The notes beneath the pieces were generated by a model. It searched no databases. It was not told where the DNA came from and saw nothing but the letters and a program-made list of their open reading frames with translations. From Clostridiales bacterium (GTDB taxonomy: Bacteria > Bacillota > Clostridia > Oscillospirales > CAG-272), in contig DPGD01000031.1 in NCBI GenBank assembly GCA_003522145.1, forward strand, positions 1-64,000: a stretch of 64,000 bases of DNA, written 5' to 3'. A program made the position numbers and the translations under genes. Below are positions 26,443-36,076 of this stretch, in pieces. Numbering within the stretch: position 1 is the stretch's first letter; every line of letters starts with the position of its first letter.

Positions 26443-27144
26443 TCAGTCCCGTTCGGAGCGCAAAAGGGCTTCGGCGAGAACCAGGTCTTCGGGAGTGGTG
26501 ATTTTCAGATTGGTGCGACTGCAGGGAACGCATTTTGTGCCGAATCCGGCGTGTTCCAGCAGGGAGCAATCGTCGGTGGCGGTAAAGCCGTCTCTTTGTG
26601 CGGTGTAGGCAGCCGCTCTGTACAGATCCGCATAGAATATCTGAGGGGTCTGCATGGCACGGAGCTGTGCCCGCTGGGGCTGACCCTCTGTTTGCGTTTT
26701 TCCGTGACGGTCCACCAGCTTTACGGTATCCGTCACCTCCGTGCAGGCTGTAGCACACCTATATCTGCAGGCGCAAAGAAACACCGCTTCGATTTCTTTC
26801 GGTGTTACCAGACACCGAGCGGCATCATGAAAGGCGATATAGGCCGTATCCGGGTCCACCCCATTCATGCCGAGAAAAGCGGATTCCTGCCGGGTCTCTC
26901 CGCCCCGAATCGCCCGGCTGAATTTCTTTATACCGTACTTTGCGGCATATTCCGGATAGAGCGAGCATTCACTTTCTTTGGAAACCACCAGAATTTCTTT
27001 GCAGAAAGAGCAATTTTCAAAGGCAAGCATACTCCGGATAGCCACGGGAATTCCTGCAAGAAGCGCCTGCTGTTTGGATATTCCGCCCATGCGGGTGGAG
27101 GAGCCGCCGGCTAAGATCACGGCGGAAAAAGTTTTTTTGCTCAT
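26443..27144 (-). CDS. ispD: 2-C-methyl-D-erythritol 4-phosphate cytidylyltransferase
   Basis: IspD makes CDP-methylerythritol from MEP and CTP. The nucleotide-binding opening is ILAGGSSTRMGG at residues 10-21, with FHDAARCLV, a GET(R)-type motif and QTPQIF further on. The 233 residues match the family. The ATG at 27144 is chosen because GGAAAGGAG lies six bases upstream and the protein then begins immediately before the catalytic loop. The gene heads the operon ispD-ispF-rpe. Confidence 0.95.
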   Translation of the reverse strand: MSKKTFSAVILAGGSSTRMGGISKQQALLAGIPVAIRSMLAFENCSFCKEILVVSKESECSLYPEYAAKYGIKKFSRAIRGGETRQESAFLGMNGVDPDTAYIAFHDAARCLVTPKEIEAVFLCACRYRCATACTEVTDTVKLVDRHGKTQTEGQPQRAQLRAMQTPQIFYADLYRAAAYTAQRDGFTATDDCSLLEHAGFGTKCVPCSRTNLKITTPEDLVLAEALLRSERD

Positions 27145-27192
27145 ATACTCTCCTTTCCAAAAGAAAAGCCGGGTGCTGATGACCGCCTGAAC

Positions 27193-27221
27193 AGTGTAGC
27201 ACATTTGCCTGAAAATTGCAA
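27193..27221 (-). promoter_or_regulatory. Sigma-A promoter of ispD-ispF-rpe
   Basis: On the minus strand TTGCAA (27221-27216), a 17-base spacer and TACACT (27198-27193) lie about 50 bases upstream of the ispD ATG. Confidence 0.65.
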
Positions 27222-27273
27222 GGAACCATTGGTCTATTTTGTAAAAATATTTTCCTGAAAATCGAAAAAACAT

Positions 27274-27302
27274 TTGAAAAACCGCCGGATTCATGATATA
27301 AT
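27274..27302 (+). promoter_or_regulatory. Sigma-A promoter of cdaA-cdaR
   Basis: TTGAAA (27274-27279), a 17-base spacer and TATAAT (27297-27302) lie 60 bases before the cdaA ATG, divergent from the ispD promoter. Confidence 0.8.
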
Positions 27303-27362
27303 ATAAAATGGTTAGAGATATATTCTGGTGCAGAGGACCATCATTGGAGGGCAAGGGTTCAT

Positions 27363-28271
27363 ATGGAAACAGTCAAACTGTTTTTTAATGAGGCGTGGGT
27401 GCTGATTTCATCCATTAGCTGGAGAGATTTTATAGATATTGCTTTGGTTACGATCATTCTTTTCTATGCATTCCGGTTTATACGGGATCGTCGTGCCGGA
27501 AAACTGATCGTGGGCGTGGTCCTGCTGGTTGCAGTACAGGTCTTGTCGGAGATCTGCGGCTTGGGCACGATCAATTTCCTGCTGGGTAATTTTTTTGAAG
27601 TGGGCGTGCTGGCGATCATTATTCTGTTTCAGCCGGAATTGCGCTCGGCGTTGGAGAAGGTGGGTTCGGAGCCCTTGCGGAGCTTGAAGATGATCGGCGA
27701 GAAAAACTCCGCCCAGAAAAGGAATCAGTTGGTGGACAGCGTGTGCGAAGCCTGCTGTCAGATGGCCAAGGAAAAGACCGGGGCCCTGATTGTTTTTGAA
27801 CGGAAAACAAAATTGGGAGAACATATCAACAGCGGCACGGTGATCAATGCGGATCCCTCCGCCCCGATGATTGAAAATGTGTTTTTTAAGAATTCGCCTT
27901 TGCACGACGGTGCTTTGGTCATCCGGAACGACCGTCTGTATGCCGCCGGCTGTTTTCTGCCTCTCTCTTCCAACGACGACTTCCGGGAGCTGGGAACCAG
28001 ACACCATGCAGCGGTAGGCGTCAGTGAGGTCAGCGATGCAGTGGTCATTGTGGTTTCGGAGCAAACCGGAACCATTTCAGTGGCCTTGGAGGGAAAATTG
28101 CGCAGGAATCTGGATTATGTTTCTTTAAAACGCTTGCTGGTCGCACTCCTCATCGGCAACGCCGAAAATGAAAAATCAGGAAAAGGCAAAAAGAAAGACC
28201 GGAGAAAAATCAAAAAACCGGAGGAAAAGGCTTTGGAGACAGCAACGGCCGGGAAAGAGGAGGAAGCATGA
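27363..28271 (+). CDS. cdaA: Diadenylate cyclase CdaA
   Basis: This membrane enzyme makes cyclic di-AMP from two ATP. Three N-terminal transmembrane helices occupy about residues 15-95, and the DAC domain shows the DGA motif in SPLHDGALVI and the RHHAA motif in LGTRHHAAVG. A Lys/Glu-rich tail of about 35 residues ends the 302-residue protein. The stop overlaps the cdaR start (ATGA). The order cdaA-cdaR is conserved in Firmicutes, but the usual third gene glmM does not follow here. Confidence 0.95.
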   Translation: METVKLFFNEAWVLISSISWRDFIDIALVTIILFYAFRFIRDRRAGKLIVGVVLLVAVQVLSEICGLGTINFLLGNFFEVGVLAIIILFQPELRSALEKVGSEPLRSLKMIGEKNSAQKRNQLVDSVCEACCQMAKEKTGALIVFERKTKLGEHINSGTVINADPSAPMIENVFFKNSPLHDGALVIRNDRLYAAGCFLPLSSNDDFRELGTRHHAAVGVSEVSDAVVIVVSEQTGTISVALEGKLRRNLDYVSLKRLLVALLIGNAENEKSGKGKKKDRRKIKKPEEKALETATAGKEEEA

Positions 28272-29677
28272 ACCATACAGTAAAGAACTATGAAGAAGGG
28301 GAATTGACCGAAGAGGGCTTTTCCGGCGAAATCCGGAACAAGAAGAGCCGTTGGTCCTTGATCGTCCCGCTGATTCTTTCGGTAGTGGCCGCTATGGCCC
28401 TGTGGATGTATGTGATCGCCGCAAATAATACCTGTACCGATATTCCGATCCAGCTGACCGGCAAGGAAAAGCTGTTGGGCAGCGGATATACCGTTTCGCT
28501 TGTGGAGCCTCAGACTGTGGACTTGGTTTTACGCGGAAACAGCGAGACAATCAAAAAAATTATAAAAACTCCTTCTTTGGTGACCGCCTCTGTCAGCATT
28601 TTCAAAAAAGATACGGAAGAGGGAAACAAAGGCTATATTTTTGAAGATGACGAGGTCAGAGCCGGAGACTATGTGGTTTCCCTGAATATTCAGCTTCCGG
28701 AAGGAGTCCAGTGCAACGAAAAAAAAGTGACCGTCCGGATCAGCCGCAAGGAAACCAAGATCGTGCCCACAAGCGAAATCCGAATCAATAAAACAGCCTA
28801 CTCCTACGGAAACGGATGCTATATTTTCGGTGAAAGCATTGAAGAGCAGAATCTGGTGGTCAGCGCAGACAAAGAGACTTTGGAAGAAATCGACTACATT
28901 GCTCTGGAGGTATCCGGTCTGAAAGACCTGACCAAGGATTTTTATGCCAATGTTCTGCCGGTGGCTTATGATTCTTACGGCGATCAGATAGACAGTCAGT
29001 CCCTTAGTTTTGAACCGGAGACCCTTTCCCTGCACATTAAGGTGAACCGGGTCAAAAACATTCAGTTAACGCTGAAAACAGCAGAAGGCGACACGACGAA
29101 GTATACCCTGTCTCAAAAAAGCGTCCGGTTTACCGGAGCCAGTGAGCTGGTGGAAATACTGCCGGATGCTCTTTGCCTGAATGAAGAAGAGTTTTCTTCC
29201 GGAAAGATGGCAGTGGAAGAGGGGACGGTTTACGAGTTTACAGCCGAGGCGCTTGTGAAGGCGTTGTACAACGGCGATTTTGACAGCGGACGCATCGCTT
29301 TGGAGGATGAGTATCACCAGACCGTGGAAACGATACGGATTACCGTAAAAGCGGAAAGCGGTGTCCTGGAAAAGGAGCTTGAGCTTTCAGAATCCGACAT
29401 CCGCATGATTCTGCCCAAAGGATACCATGCAACCATTCTGGATGCGCCTTTGAAGATCTGCGTTCTTTACACAGAGGCAGGAAAAGATATTTCCAAGGAA
29501 AACCTGCTTTGCGTGCTTCAGCTGAGCGCCCTCACCGAAGGTACGCACAGCGTCTCTTTGGAGGTGGGAATAATGGGTGAAATTTCCCGTTTTGTAACAA
29601 TCAAGGAGCCGCTCAATGTGATGGTGAAACTGGAGCCGGAACAGGAAGAACCGATGAAGGAACCTTCAGGGGAATAA
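28268..29677 (+). CDS. cdaR: CdaA regulator CdaR (YbbR repeats)
   Basis: This extracytoplasmic regulator of CdaA has a short cytoplasmic N-terminus and one transmembrane helix (VPLILSVVAAMALWMYVIA, near residues 35-55). The remainder is beta-rich and contains three to four YbbR-type repeats of about 80-90 residues. The 469 residues are typical. It is translationally coupled to cdaA. A glutamate/proline-rich tail ends it. Confidence 0.92.
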   Translation: MNHTVKNYEEGELTEEGFSGEIRNKKSRWSLIVPLILSVVAAMALWMYVIAANNTCTDIPIQLTGKEKLLGSGYTVSLVEPQTVDLVLRGNSETIKKIIKTPSLVTASVSIFKKDTEEGNKGYIFEDDEVRAGDYVVSLNIQLPEGVQCNEKKVTVRISRKETKIVPTSEIRINKTAYSYGNGCYIFGESIEEQNLVVSADKETLEEIDYIALEVSGLKDLTKDFYANVLPVAYDSYGDQIDSQSLSFEPETLSLHIKVNRVKNIQLTLKTAEGDTTKYTLSQKSVRFTGASELVEILPDALCLNEEEFSSGKMAVEEGTVYEFTAEALVKALYNGDFDSGRIALEDEYHQTVETIRITVKAESGVLEKELELSESDIRMILPKGYHATILDAPLKICVLYTEAGKDISKENLLCVLQLSALTEGTHSVSLEVGIMGEISRFVTIKEPLNVMVKLEPEQEEPMKEPSGE

Positions 29678-29680
29678 CTT

Positions 29681-31297
29681 TTGAAAAAAGAAAACAGTAT
29701 ACAGGTCGTATTGCGGAATATCGCCCTGCCTTACAGAGAAGAGGAAAGAGAGGCCTTTCTTCTTGCAGATAAGAAACTGAAAAGCGTAGGCCTGAAGGGA
29801 GAAAACTTTTCGGTTTACAAGCGTTCGGTAGATGCCCGGAAAAAGGAAAATATCCGGTTTGTCTATTCGATCGTGGCCGATCTGCCGAAAATTCCGGAAA
29901 AGCGTCGGCTTGAAAAAATTGACGGCACGGTTCTTCTTCCTTCCCCCAAGACACCGGAATGCGGAAACGAGGAGCTTGGCGGACAGGTAATTGTGGTGGG
30001 GTTCGGTCCCTGCGGCATGTTTGCCGCACTGACTCTGGCGGAAGCCGGGTACAGGCCTTTGGTCTTGGAACGGGGAGAAGACATCGAGTTCCGGCACCAA
30101 AAGGTGAACGAATTTTTTGAAACAGGCACTCTTCTTGAAGACTGCAATGTGCAGTTCGGTGCGGGGGGCGCCGGAACCTTTTCCGACGGAAAACTGGTGA
30201 CCAGAATCAACGACCCCTTGGGGAGTGCCGTCCTTGAACGGTTGGCGGATTTCGGAGCGCCGGAGAGCATTCTGACCTTGGCCAAGCCCCACATCGGAAC
30301 CGACCGATTAAAACGGGTAGTGGTCGGCTTTGAAAAACGGATTGAAGAGTTGGGCGGCAGGATCCTGTTCGGCACCAAGATGACCGGATTTTCTGCAGAT
30401 GCTTCCGGAACAATCACTTCCGTGCACACGAACCGGGGAGAATTCTCCTGCGGCGCTCTGATTCTGGCAATCGGGCACAGCGCCAGAGATACCTATAAAA
30501 TGCTCCATGAAAAAACAGACTGTCTGCTTGTGCCCAAGGATTTTTCGGTGGGCGCACGGATCGAGCATCTGCAAAGGGATTTGGATCGGTCGCTCTACGG
30601 AGATGCGGACATTTCTCTTCTGGGGCATGGGGAATACACCCTTTCCTACAGGGAAGGGGAGCGAGGTGTCTACAGCTTCTGTATGTGTCCCGGCGGCAAA
30701 GTAATTTGCGCTTCCTCGGAAAAAGGCGGCTTGGTGGTAAACGGGATGAGCGATTACTTACGGGACGGAAGAAATGCCAATTCCGCCATTGCCGTTTCGG
30801 TTTTGAAAAAGGACTACGGGGATGACCCCATGAAGGCAATTGCCTTTCAGGAGGAACTGGAGCGCAAAGCATTTTCGGCGGCCGGCGGCGGATATAAGGC
30901 GCCCATTCAGACCGTGGGGGACTTCTTAAACGGAAAAAAGGGAACAGAACCGAAAAGAATTTTGCCCACCTTCCGCAACGGTACAAACTGCACTCCCTCC
31001 GATCTGCACACGGTTCTGCCCGGCTTTGTTACAGAGCTTTTGGAAACCGGTTTGCGGAAATTTGCCTCCAGAATTTCCTGCTTTAAGGACAGTGACGCCT
31101 TGTTGACCGGTGTGGAAACGAGGACCTCCGCACCGCTTCGGATTTTGCGAAGCGAAGAATATACCGCTCTCGGATACCCGAATCTCTACCCCTGCGGAGA
31201 GGGTGCCGGCTACGCCGGAGGTATTACCAGCGCCGGGATCGACGGCATTCGGACCGCTTACAAAATCATCGGAAGGTACAGACCAAGCACAAAATAA
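29681..31297 (+). CDS. Conserved FAD-dependent oxidoreductase, substrate unknown
   Basis: The protein has 538 residues. An N-terminal domain of about 95 residues precedes a Rossmann FAD-binding fold, VVGFGPCGMFAALTLAEAG, near residues 104-122. The NVQFGAGGAGTFSDGKL stretch and the C-terminal PCGEGAGYAGGI for FAD closure are typical of a widespread uncharacterised family (COG2509-type). Function is not established, and no substrate is indicated. The start is a TTG, three bases after the cdaR stop, behind AGGGGA; it forms part of the cdaA operon by spacing. Confidence 0.85.
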   Translation: MKKENSIQVVLRNIALPYREEEREAFLLADKKLKSVGLKGENFSVYKRSVDARKKENIRFVYSIVADLPKIPEKRRLEKIDGTVLLPSPKTPECGNEELGGQVIVVGFGPCGMFAALTLAEAGYRPLVLERGEDIEFRHQKVNEFFETGTLLEDCNVQFGAGGAGTFSDGKLVTRINDPLGSAVLERLADFGAPESILTLAKPHIGTDRLKRVVVGFEKRIEELGGRILFGTKMTGFSADASGTITSVHTNRGEFSCGALILAIGHSARDTYKMLHEKTDCLLVPKDFSVGARIEHLQRDLDRSLYGDADISLLGHGEYTLSYREGERGVYSFCMCPGGKVICASSEKGGLVVNGMSDYLRDGRNANSAIAVSVLKKDYGDDPMKAIAFQEELERKAFSAAGGGYKAPIQTVGDFLNGKKGTEPKRILPTFRNGTNCTPSDLHTVLPGFVTELLETGLRKFASRISCFKDSDALLTGVETRTSAPLRILRSEEYTALGYPNLYPCGEGAGYAGGITSAGIDGIRTAYKIIGRYRPSTK

Positions 31298-31314
31298 ACG
31301 AAAGGTTCAAGAAT

Positions 31315-31692
31315 ATGGCTTCCATCGGAATTGTACAGGATAAAGATGAACACTATGCCTTTGTGTCCGTAGCCGACGGGAAAATTATCCGGGCTCATAA
31401 CGACTGTCAGGCCGAAAAAGGGGATAAAGTCATGGTCAGTTGCTCCGCAGGCAGAGTATTTCTCTATGTTTTTGCAATTTTTGTTCTTCCTTTTTTCCCT
31501 GCCGGAGCCGCATTTTATCTGATCTATACAGTCAGTACAGGCTTTTGGCTACCCTCTGCGGCAGGACTTGCGGTTCTTGCGGTTTTCTATCTCTTTCTTC
31601 GGCTGACCTTGGATAAAAAGGCGGCAAGCCGATGCACCAAACGGATTTCCCGAATTCTTGAAAAGGCAGACGGTTGTAAAGATGATTTGTGA
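31315..31692 (+). CDS. Two-helix membrane protein, RseC/MucC-like (tentative)
   Basis: The product has 125 residues. A soluble beta-rich N-terminus (MASIGIVQ ... EKGDKVMVS) precedes two transmembrane helices near residues 45-65 and 72-95, followed by a basic tail. This layout resembles the RseC/MucC family, which often accompanies Rnf genes in Clostridia, but the family's N-terminal cysteine clusters are missing. The assignment is therefore weak. It overlaps the preferred recJ start by 11 bases. Confidence 0.6.
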   Translation: MASIGIVQDKDEHYAFVSVADGKIIRAHNDCQAEKGDKVMVSCSAGRVFLYVFAIFVLPFFPAGAAFYLIYTVSTGFWLPSAAGLAVLAVFYLFLRLTLDKKAASRCTKRISRILEKADGCKDDL

Positions 31693-33763
31693 AACCGGTA
31701 TTTCAAGAGAACTGCTCGATTCGGAGGAGGTTCGCAAGATTGCAGAGGAATGGAATTTCCCGCTTCCCCTGTCCGCCCTTCTTTTAAACAGAGGCTATCG
31801 GACCAAGGAAGAAATCACAGCCTTTCTCTATCCTTCCGTCGGCGAGTTGCCTTCCCCCTTTCTGCTTAAGGATATGGACAAGGCGGTTGCGCGCATTCTT
31901 CCGGCGCTTGAAGGAAAAGAGAAAATTCTCATCTATGGCGATTATGATGCCGACGGAATCACGGCTACGGCGCTGTTGTGGTCCTATCTGAAAAGTAAAG
32001 GAGTGACGGCCGACTGCCGGATTCCAGACCGATTTTCAGAGGGCTACGGAATCCGTGAAGAGGCCCTTTCAGAGGCAAAAGACCGGGGCATCCAGCTGAT
32101 TCTGACGGTGGATACCGGAATCACTGCCTGCAAAGAGCTTTCAAAGGCGTCTTCACTGGGTCTGGATGTGGTGGTCACCGATCATCATGAATGCAAATCG
32201 ACCCTTCCGGAATGCTGCGCCGTGGTGAATCCCATGCGCCCCGACTGCAGCTATCCCTTTAAGGGGTTAGCCGGAGTGGGTGTAGCCTACAAGCTGATTT
32301 CCGCTTTGGAATGTCGGCTCACAGACGAGGACGAAAAAACCGTAAACGAACGGCTTCTGTCCCAATATGGCGATTTTCTGACTTTGGGCACCGTTGCCGA
32401 TGTGATGCCTTTGACCAAGGAAAACCGGATCTATGTGAAAGAGGGGTTAAAGCTTCTTGATACAGGGGTTCATCCGGGTCTTTCGGCTTTGCTCCGGTTG
32501 GCCCAGGGGGAAAAAAGGATGAAAAGTGCCTGCACGGTTACAACGGTCGGCTACATGCTTGCCCCAAGAATCAACGCCGCAGGCAGAATGGGAAGCGCTG
32601 AGAGCGCTCTGCGTCTGTTGCAGACCGAATCGCCCTTGGAAGGGGAGGCACTTGGTCAGTTTCTTTGCTCCTGCAACCTGCAAAGACAGCTTGAGGAAGC
32701 AAAAATCTATAAAGAGGCTGAAGAGCTTCTTCACAGCGATGAATCCTACAAAAACGACCGGATTCTGTTACTTTGGAAGGAGGGCTGGCATCAGGGGGTG
32801 ATCGGGATCGTCGCCTCCAGAATCGCCGAACGGTACGGAAAGCCCACGATTCTGGTCAGTCTGGAAGGAGAAGAGGGAAAGGGCTCCGGCAGAAGTCCTG
32901 AAGGCTGTAATTTGGTGGAGCTTCTCAAAGAAAATGAAGGGCTGCTTTTGCGTTACGGCGGACATGAGCTTGCGGCAGGGCTTTCGGTGAAGCGGGAACT
33001 GCTTCCGACGCTCCGGCTTGCTTTAAATGCTTTAAAAGCCGGAAAGACCGTTGGCACCGAAAAGGTTTTTAAGGCGGAGCTGGAACTGAAACCGGCGGAA
33101 ATGACCCTCCGGCTTGCCTCTGCGCTTTCGGCTTTGGAACCCTGCGGCAACGGAAATGAAGCCCCGGTCTTTCTTTTACGGGACGCAGAAATTTACGGAA
33201 TTCAGCCCCTTTCGGAAGGAAAACACACCAAACTGATTCTGGAAAGAGAGGGGTTGCGCTTTGCGGCATTACTTTTCGGACAGCCCACAGCACTCCTGCC
33301 CTACAGCGAAGGAGAGAAGCTGGACCTGCTTTTCAACCTGTCTGTGAACGAATACAAGGGTCAAGGCAGTGTTCAGCTGCTTATAAAGAATGCGGACCTT
33401 GCGGCGTCTTCCAAGAAAAAGAGAGAAGCGGAAAAGGAAGAATTTCTCGCTTTTTGTCGGGAAGATGGCAAGTCTGCTCAAAGCTGTGTTCCGGACCGTT
33501 TGGATTTTACCCGCTTATATCGCTTTCTTGTACAGCAGAACGGACAGAAAAGGAACGCCCTGTCTTTAGACTGGATTCTTTCCAATACCGGCATTGAGAA
33601 TCCTACCATTCTGCGCATTGCCCTCGAAGTTTTCAGAGAAACCGGATTGCTGATCTTCCGTTATGCAGAGGAAGACTGGCGGGTCGTGGAATTCTCTCTG
33701 CCCAGGAATACCCAAAAAACGGATTTGGAGCAATCGGCGCTTCTCCGCCGTCTGAAAGGCTGA
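31682..33763 (+). CDS. recJ: Single-stranded-DNA-specific exonuclease RecJ
   Basis: This 5'-3' single-strand exonuclease acts in recombination and mismatch repair. The DHH phosphoesterase motifs are IYGDYDADGITA, VDTGI, VVTDHHE and PRINAAGRMG. The DHHA1 domain carries RYGGHELAAGLSV, and the OB-like and C-terminal domains follow. The 693 residues are normal. The start is uncertain: ATG 31682 overlaps the preceding gene by 11 bases and lacks a strong ribosome site, while a TTG 24 bases earlier has none either. Confidence 0.93.
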   Translation: MICETGISRELLDSEEVRKIAEEWNFPLPLSALLLNRGYRTKEEITAFLYPSVGELPSPFLLKDMDKAVARILPALEGKEKILIYGDYDADGITATALLWSYLKSKGVTADCRIPDRFSEGYGIREEALSEAKDRGIQLILTVDTGITACKELSKASSLGLDVVVTDHHECKSTLPECCAVVNPMRPDCSYPFKGLAGVGVAYKLISALECRLTDEDEKTVNERLLSQYGDFLTLGTVADVMPLTKENRIYVKEGLKLLDTGVHPGLSALLRLAQGEKRMKSACTVTTVGYMLAPRINAAGRMGSAESALRLLQTESPLEGEALGQFLCSCNLQRQLEEAKIYKEAEELLHSDESYKNDRILLLWKEGWHQGVIGIVASRIAERYGKPTILVSLEGEEGKGSGRSPEGCNLVELLKENEGLLLRYGGHELAAGLSVKRELLPTLRLALNALKAGKTVGTEKVFKAELELKPAEMTLRLASALSALEPCGNGNEAPVFLLRDAEIYGIQPLSEGKHTKLILEREGLRFAALLFGQPTALLPYSEGEKLDLLFNLSVNEYKGQGSVQLLIKNADLAASSKKKREAEKEEFLAFCREDGKSAQSCVPDRLDFTRLYRFLVQQNGQKRNALSLDWILSNTGIENPTILRIALEVFRETGLLIFRYAEEDWRVVEFSLPRNTQKTDLEQSALLRRLKG

Positions 33764-33832
33764 GAATCGTCTTGAAAAAAGGATTCTTCGGAGCCAGAGG
33801 GCCGTACAGAATAAACACTGAAGGAAAAAGTT

Positions 33833-36028
33833 ATGCAAACTGAAATATCTGGACTGATTCAGATTCTGAAAGAATCGGAAAAAAACTACGACCTTTCCAA
33901 AATTACTGCCGCCTATGAGTTTGCGGCAGAGCTTCATGAGGGACAATTCCGGGTCAGCGGCGAGCCCTATATTTCCCATCCCATCGCAGTTGCGGAAATT
34001 GTAGCGGGGTTAGGGCTGGACACCGATTCCATCTGCGCCGCACTCCTGCACGACACGGTTGAGGACTGCTCGGAAAAGGTCGATCTGCAGATTATAAAGC
34101 AGAAATTCGGAGCCACGGTCTCCATGCTGGTGGACGGTTTAACGAAGCTTACCCAGATTCCCTTTGCCGACAAAGAAGAGCAGGAAGTGGAGAATTTACG
34201 GAAGATGTTCTTGGCCATGTCCAAGGATGTGCGGGTCATCTTCATCAAGCTCTGCGACCGTCTTCATAATATGCGCACTCTTTACGCCAAACCCGAAAAC
34301 AAGCGCCGCATCACGGCGCTTGAAACCATGCAGGTGTATGCTCCCTTGGCGCACCGGCTCGGTATGCAAAAGATCAAGCAGGAGCTGGAGAATCTGTCGC
34401 TTTCTTATTTGGATCCCATCGGATACAACGAGGTAAAAAACGACATCGATCGGCGTTATGGACAGAATATCAACTTTTTACAGAAAGCAAGCCAACAAAT
34501 TTCCGATAAGCTCAACGACCTGAATTTCAGTTTCACCCTGGAAGGACGGGTCAAATCGGTTTACAGCATCTACAAAAAGATGTATGAGCACGGTAAGAGT
34601 TTTGATGAGATCTACGATTTTTATGCTTTGCGCATCATCACCGAAACCGAATTGGACTGTTATACCATTTTAGGCATTATCCATGATATGTTCAAGTCGA
34701 TTCCCGGTCGGTTCAAGGATTATATTTCCACCCCCAAGCCCAATATGTACCGGTCTTTGCATACCACGGTCATCGGTCGGGACGGCATTCCCTTTGAGGT
34801 GCAGATCCGGACTAAGGAGATGCATCAGATTGCGGAATACGGTATTGCCGCTCACTGGAAATACAAGTCCGGAGCAACAGAAAGCAAAGAGGATATTGAC
34901 AAGAAGCTGGAGTGGATCTCCAAAATTGTCGAGGGAGACGAAGATGTCAAGGACCCGGACGAATTCCTCAGGTCTTTGAAAATCGATCTTTTTCACGACG
35001 ATATTTTCGTGTTCACACCCAAAGGAGATGTAATCTCTCTTCCGGTCGGCGCCAATATTATCGATTTTGCCTATGCCATCCATTCGGCTGTGGGCAACAA
35101 AATGGTGGGCGCCAAAATCAACGGAGCCATAGCCCCCATTGATACCGAGCTGGAAAACGGACAGATCGTGGAGATCCTTACCTCCTCTTCCTCCAAGGGA
35201 CCCAGCCGGGACTGGCTGAAAATGGTGAAAACCGCTGAGGCACGGAACAAAATACGCCAGTGGTACAAAAAGGAAAAGCGTCCCGAAAACATTGCCATGG
35301 GAAAGGTGGAAATTGACCGGGAATTCAGGCGCTACGGCAAGGATTGTCCGGAAAGCATCAAAAATGAGATTCTCGCAAATGTAAGCTCCCGCATCGGTAT
35401 GCAGACGGTAGATGACCTGTACGCCATGATCGGCTACGGGGGACTGATTATTCAGAAAATTTCCATTAAACTGCACGATGAGTACGAGCGTCTCATGCAG
35501 AATCAGGAGATCAATCTTCCGGTTACCGCCGAGGAAGTCAATGTAAAGCCGAGAAAGTCCAAGAACGGCGGGGTAATTGTAGACGGAAACGAGGGGTGCG
35601 CAGTGAAATTCGCAAAATGCTGCAATCCGCTGCCGGGAGACAAGATTATCGGGTTTGTCACCAAGGGCTTCGGCATTTCGGTGCACAAACGGGACTGTCC
35701 GAATGTGGCAACCAATCTGAAAAAGCCCGAACTGACCGACCGATTCGTAACGGCACACTGGGAGGACAACCCGGTTACCGAAACCGGTATGTTTGAGGCC
35801 TGCATTCAGATTCTGGCTGAAAACCGGATGACGCTGATTGCAGATATCACGATGGCTTTGGCGGATATGCGCATTGCGCTTCATCAGATTTCCACACAGG
35901 CAAAGGGAAATGACGATATTCTGATCAATATTGTGGTGGGATGCAAGGATGTATCTCACTTTGAGTCGATTCTTTCCAGATTGAAATCGGTGAAAAGCGT
36001 ATATTCGGTAACGAGAGGTCACATCTAG
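33833..36028 (+). CDS. rel: Bifunctional (p)ppGpp synthetase/hydrolase Rel
   Basis: The stringent-response enzyme has 731 residues. The HD hydrolase domain has HDTVED near residue 72, the synthetase domain includes the RxKS-type region (EGRVKSVYSIYKKM) and PNMYRSLHTTV, and a TGS domain (FTPKGDVISLPVG) is present. The zinc-finger-like C-terminal region (AKCCNPLPGD) and a final ACT domain follow. Both catalytic motifs appear intact. AAGGAAAAAG precedes the ATG. It lies between recJ and dtd, matching the conserved recJ-(apt)-relA-dtd order; apt is missing. Confidence 0.95.
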   Translation: MQTEISGLIQILKESEKNYDLSKITAAYEFAAELHEGQFRVSGEPYISHPIAVAEIVAGLGLDTDSICAALLHDTVEDCSEKVDLQIIKQKFGATVSMLVDGLTKLTQIPFADKEEQEVENLRKMFLAMSKDVRVIFIKLCDRLHNMRTLYAKPENKRRITALETMQVYAPLAHRLGMQKIKQELENLSLSYLDPIGYNEVKNDIDRRYGQNINFLQKASQQISDKLNDLNFSFTLEGRVKSVYSIYKKMYEHGKSFDEIYDFYALRIITETELDCYTILGIIHDMFKSIPGRFKDYISTPKPNMYRSLHTTVIGRDGIPFEVQIRTKEMHQIAEYGIAAHWKYKSGATESKEDIDKKLEWISKIVEGDEDVKDPDEFLRSLKIDLFHDDIFVFTPKGDVISLPVGANIIDFAYAIHSAVGNKMVGAKINGAIAPIDTELENGQIVEILTSSSSKGPSRDWLKMVKTAEARNKIRQWYKKEKRPENIAMGKVEIDREFRRYGKDCPESIKNEILANVSSRIGMQTVDDLYAMIGYGGLIIQKISIKLHDEYERLMQNQEINLPVTAEEVNVKPRKSKNGGVIVDGNEGCAVKFAKCCNPLPGDKIIGFVTKGFGISVHKRDCPNVATNLKKPELTDRFVTAHWEDNPVTETGMFEACIQILAENRMTLIADITMALADMRIALHQISTQAKGNDDILINIVVGCKDVSHFESILSRLKSVKSVYSVTRGHI

Positions 36029-36076
36029 ACAGAACAAGAAAAAGAAAGGATGCCCGCCGGAAGGGCAGAAAAAGAG

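Noticed and set aside
34670..36037. 455-codon open frame on the minus strand across rel
   Set aside because: It lies entirely opposite a strongly conserved gene, has no ribosome site and a His/Arg/Phe-biased composition typical of an antisense shadow.
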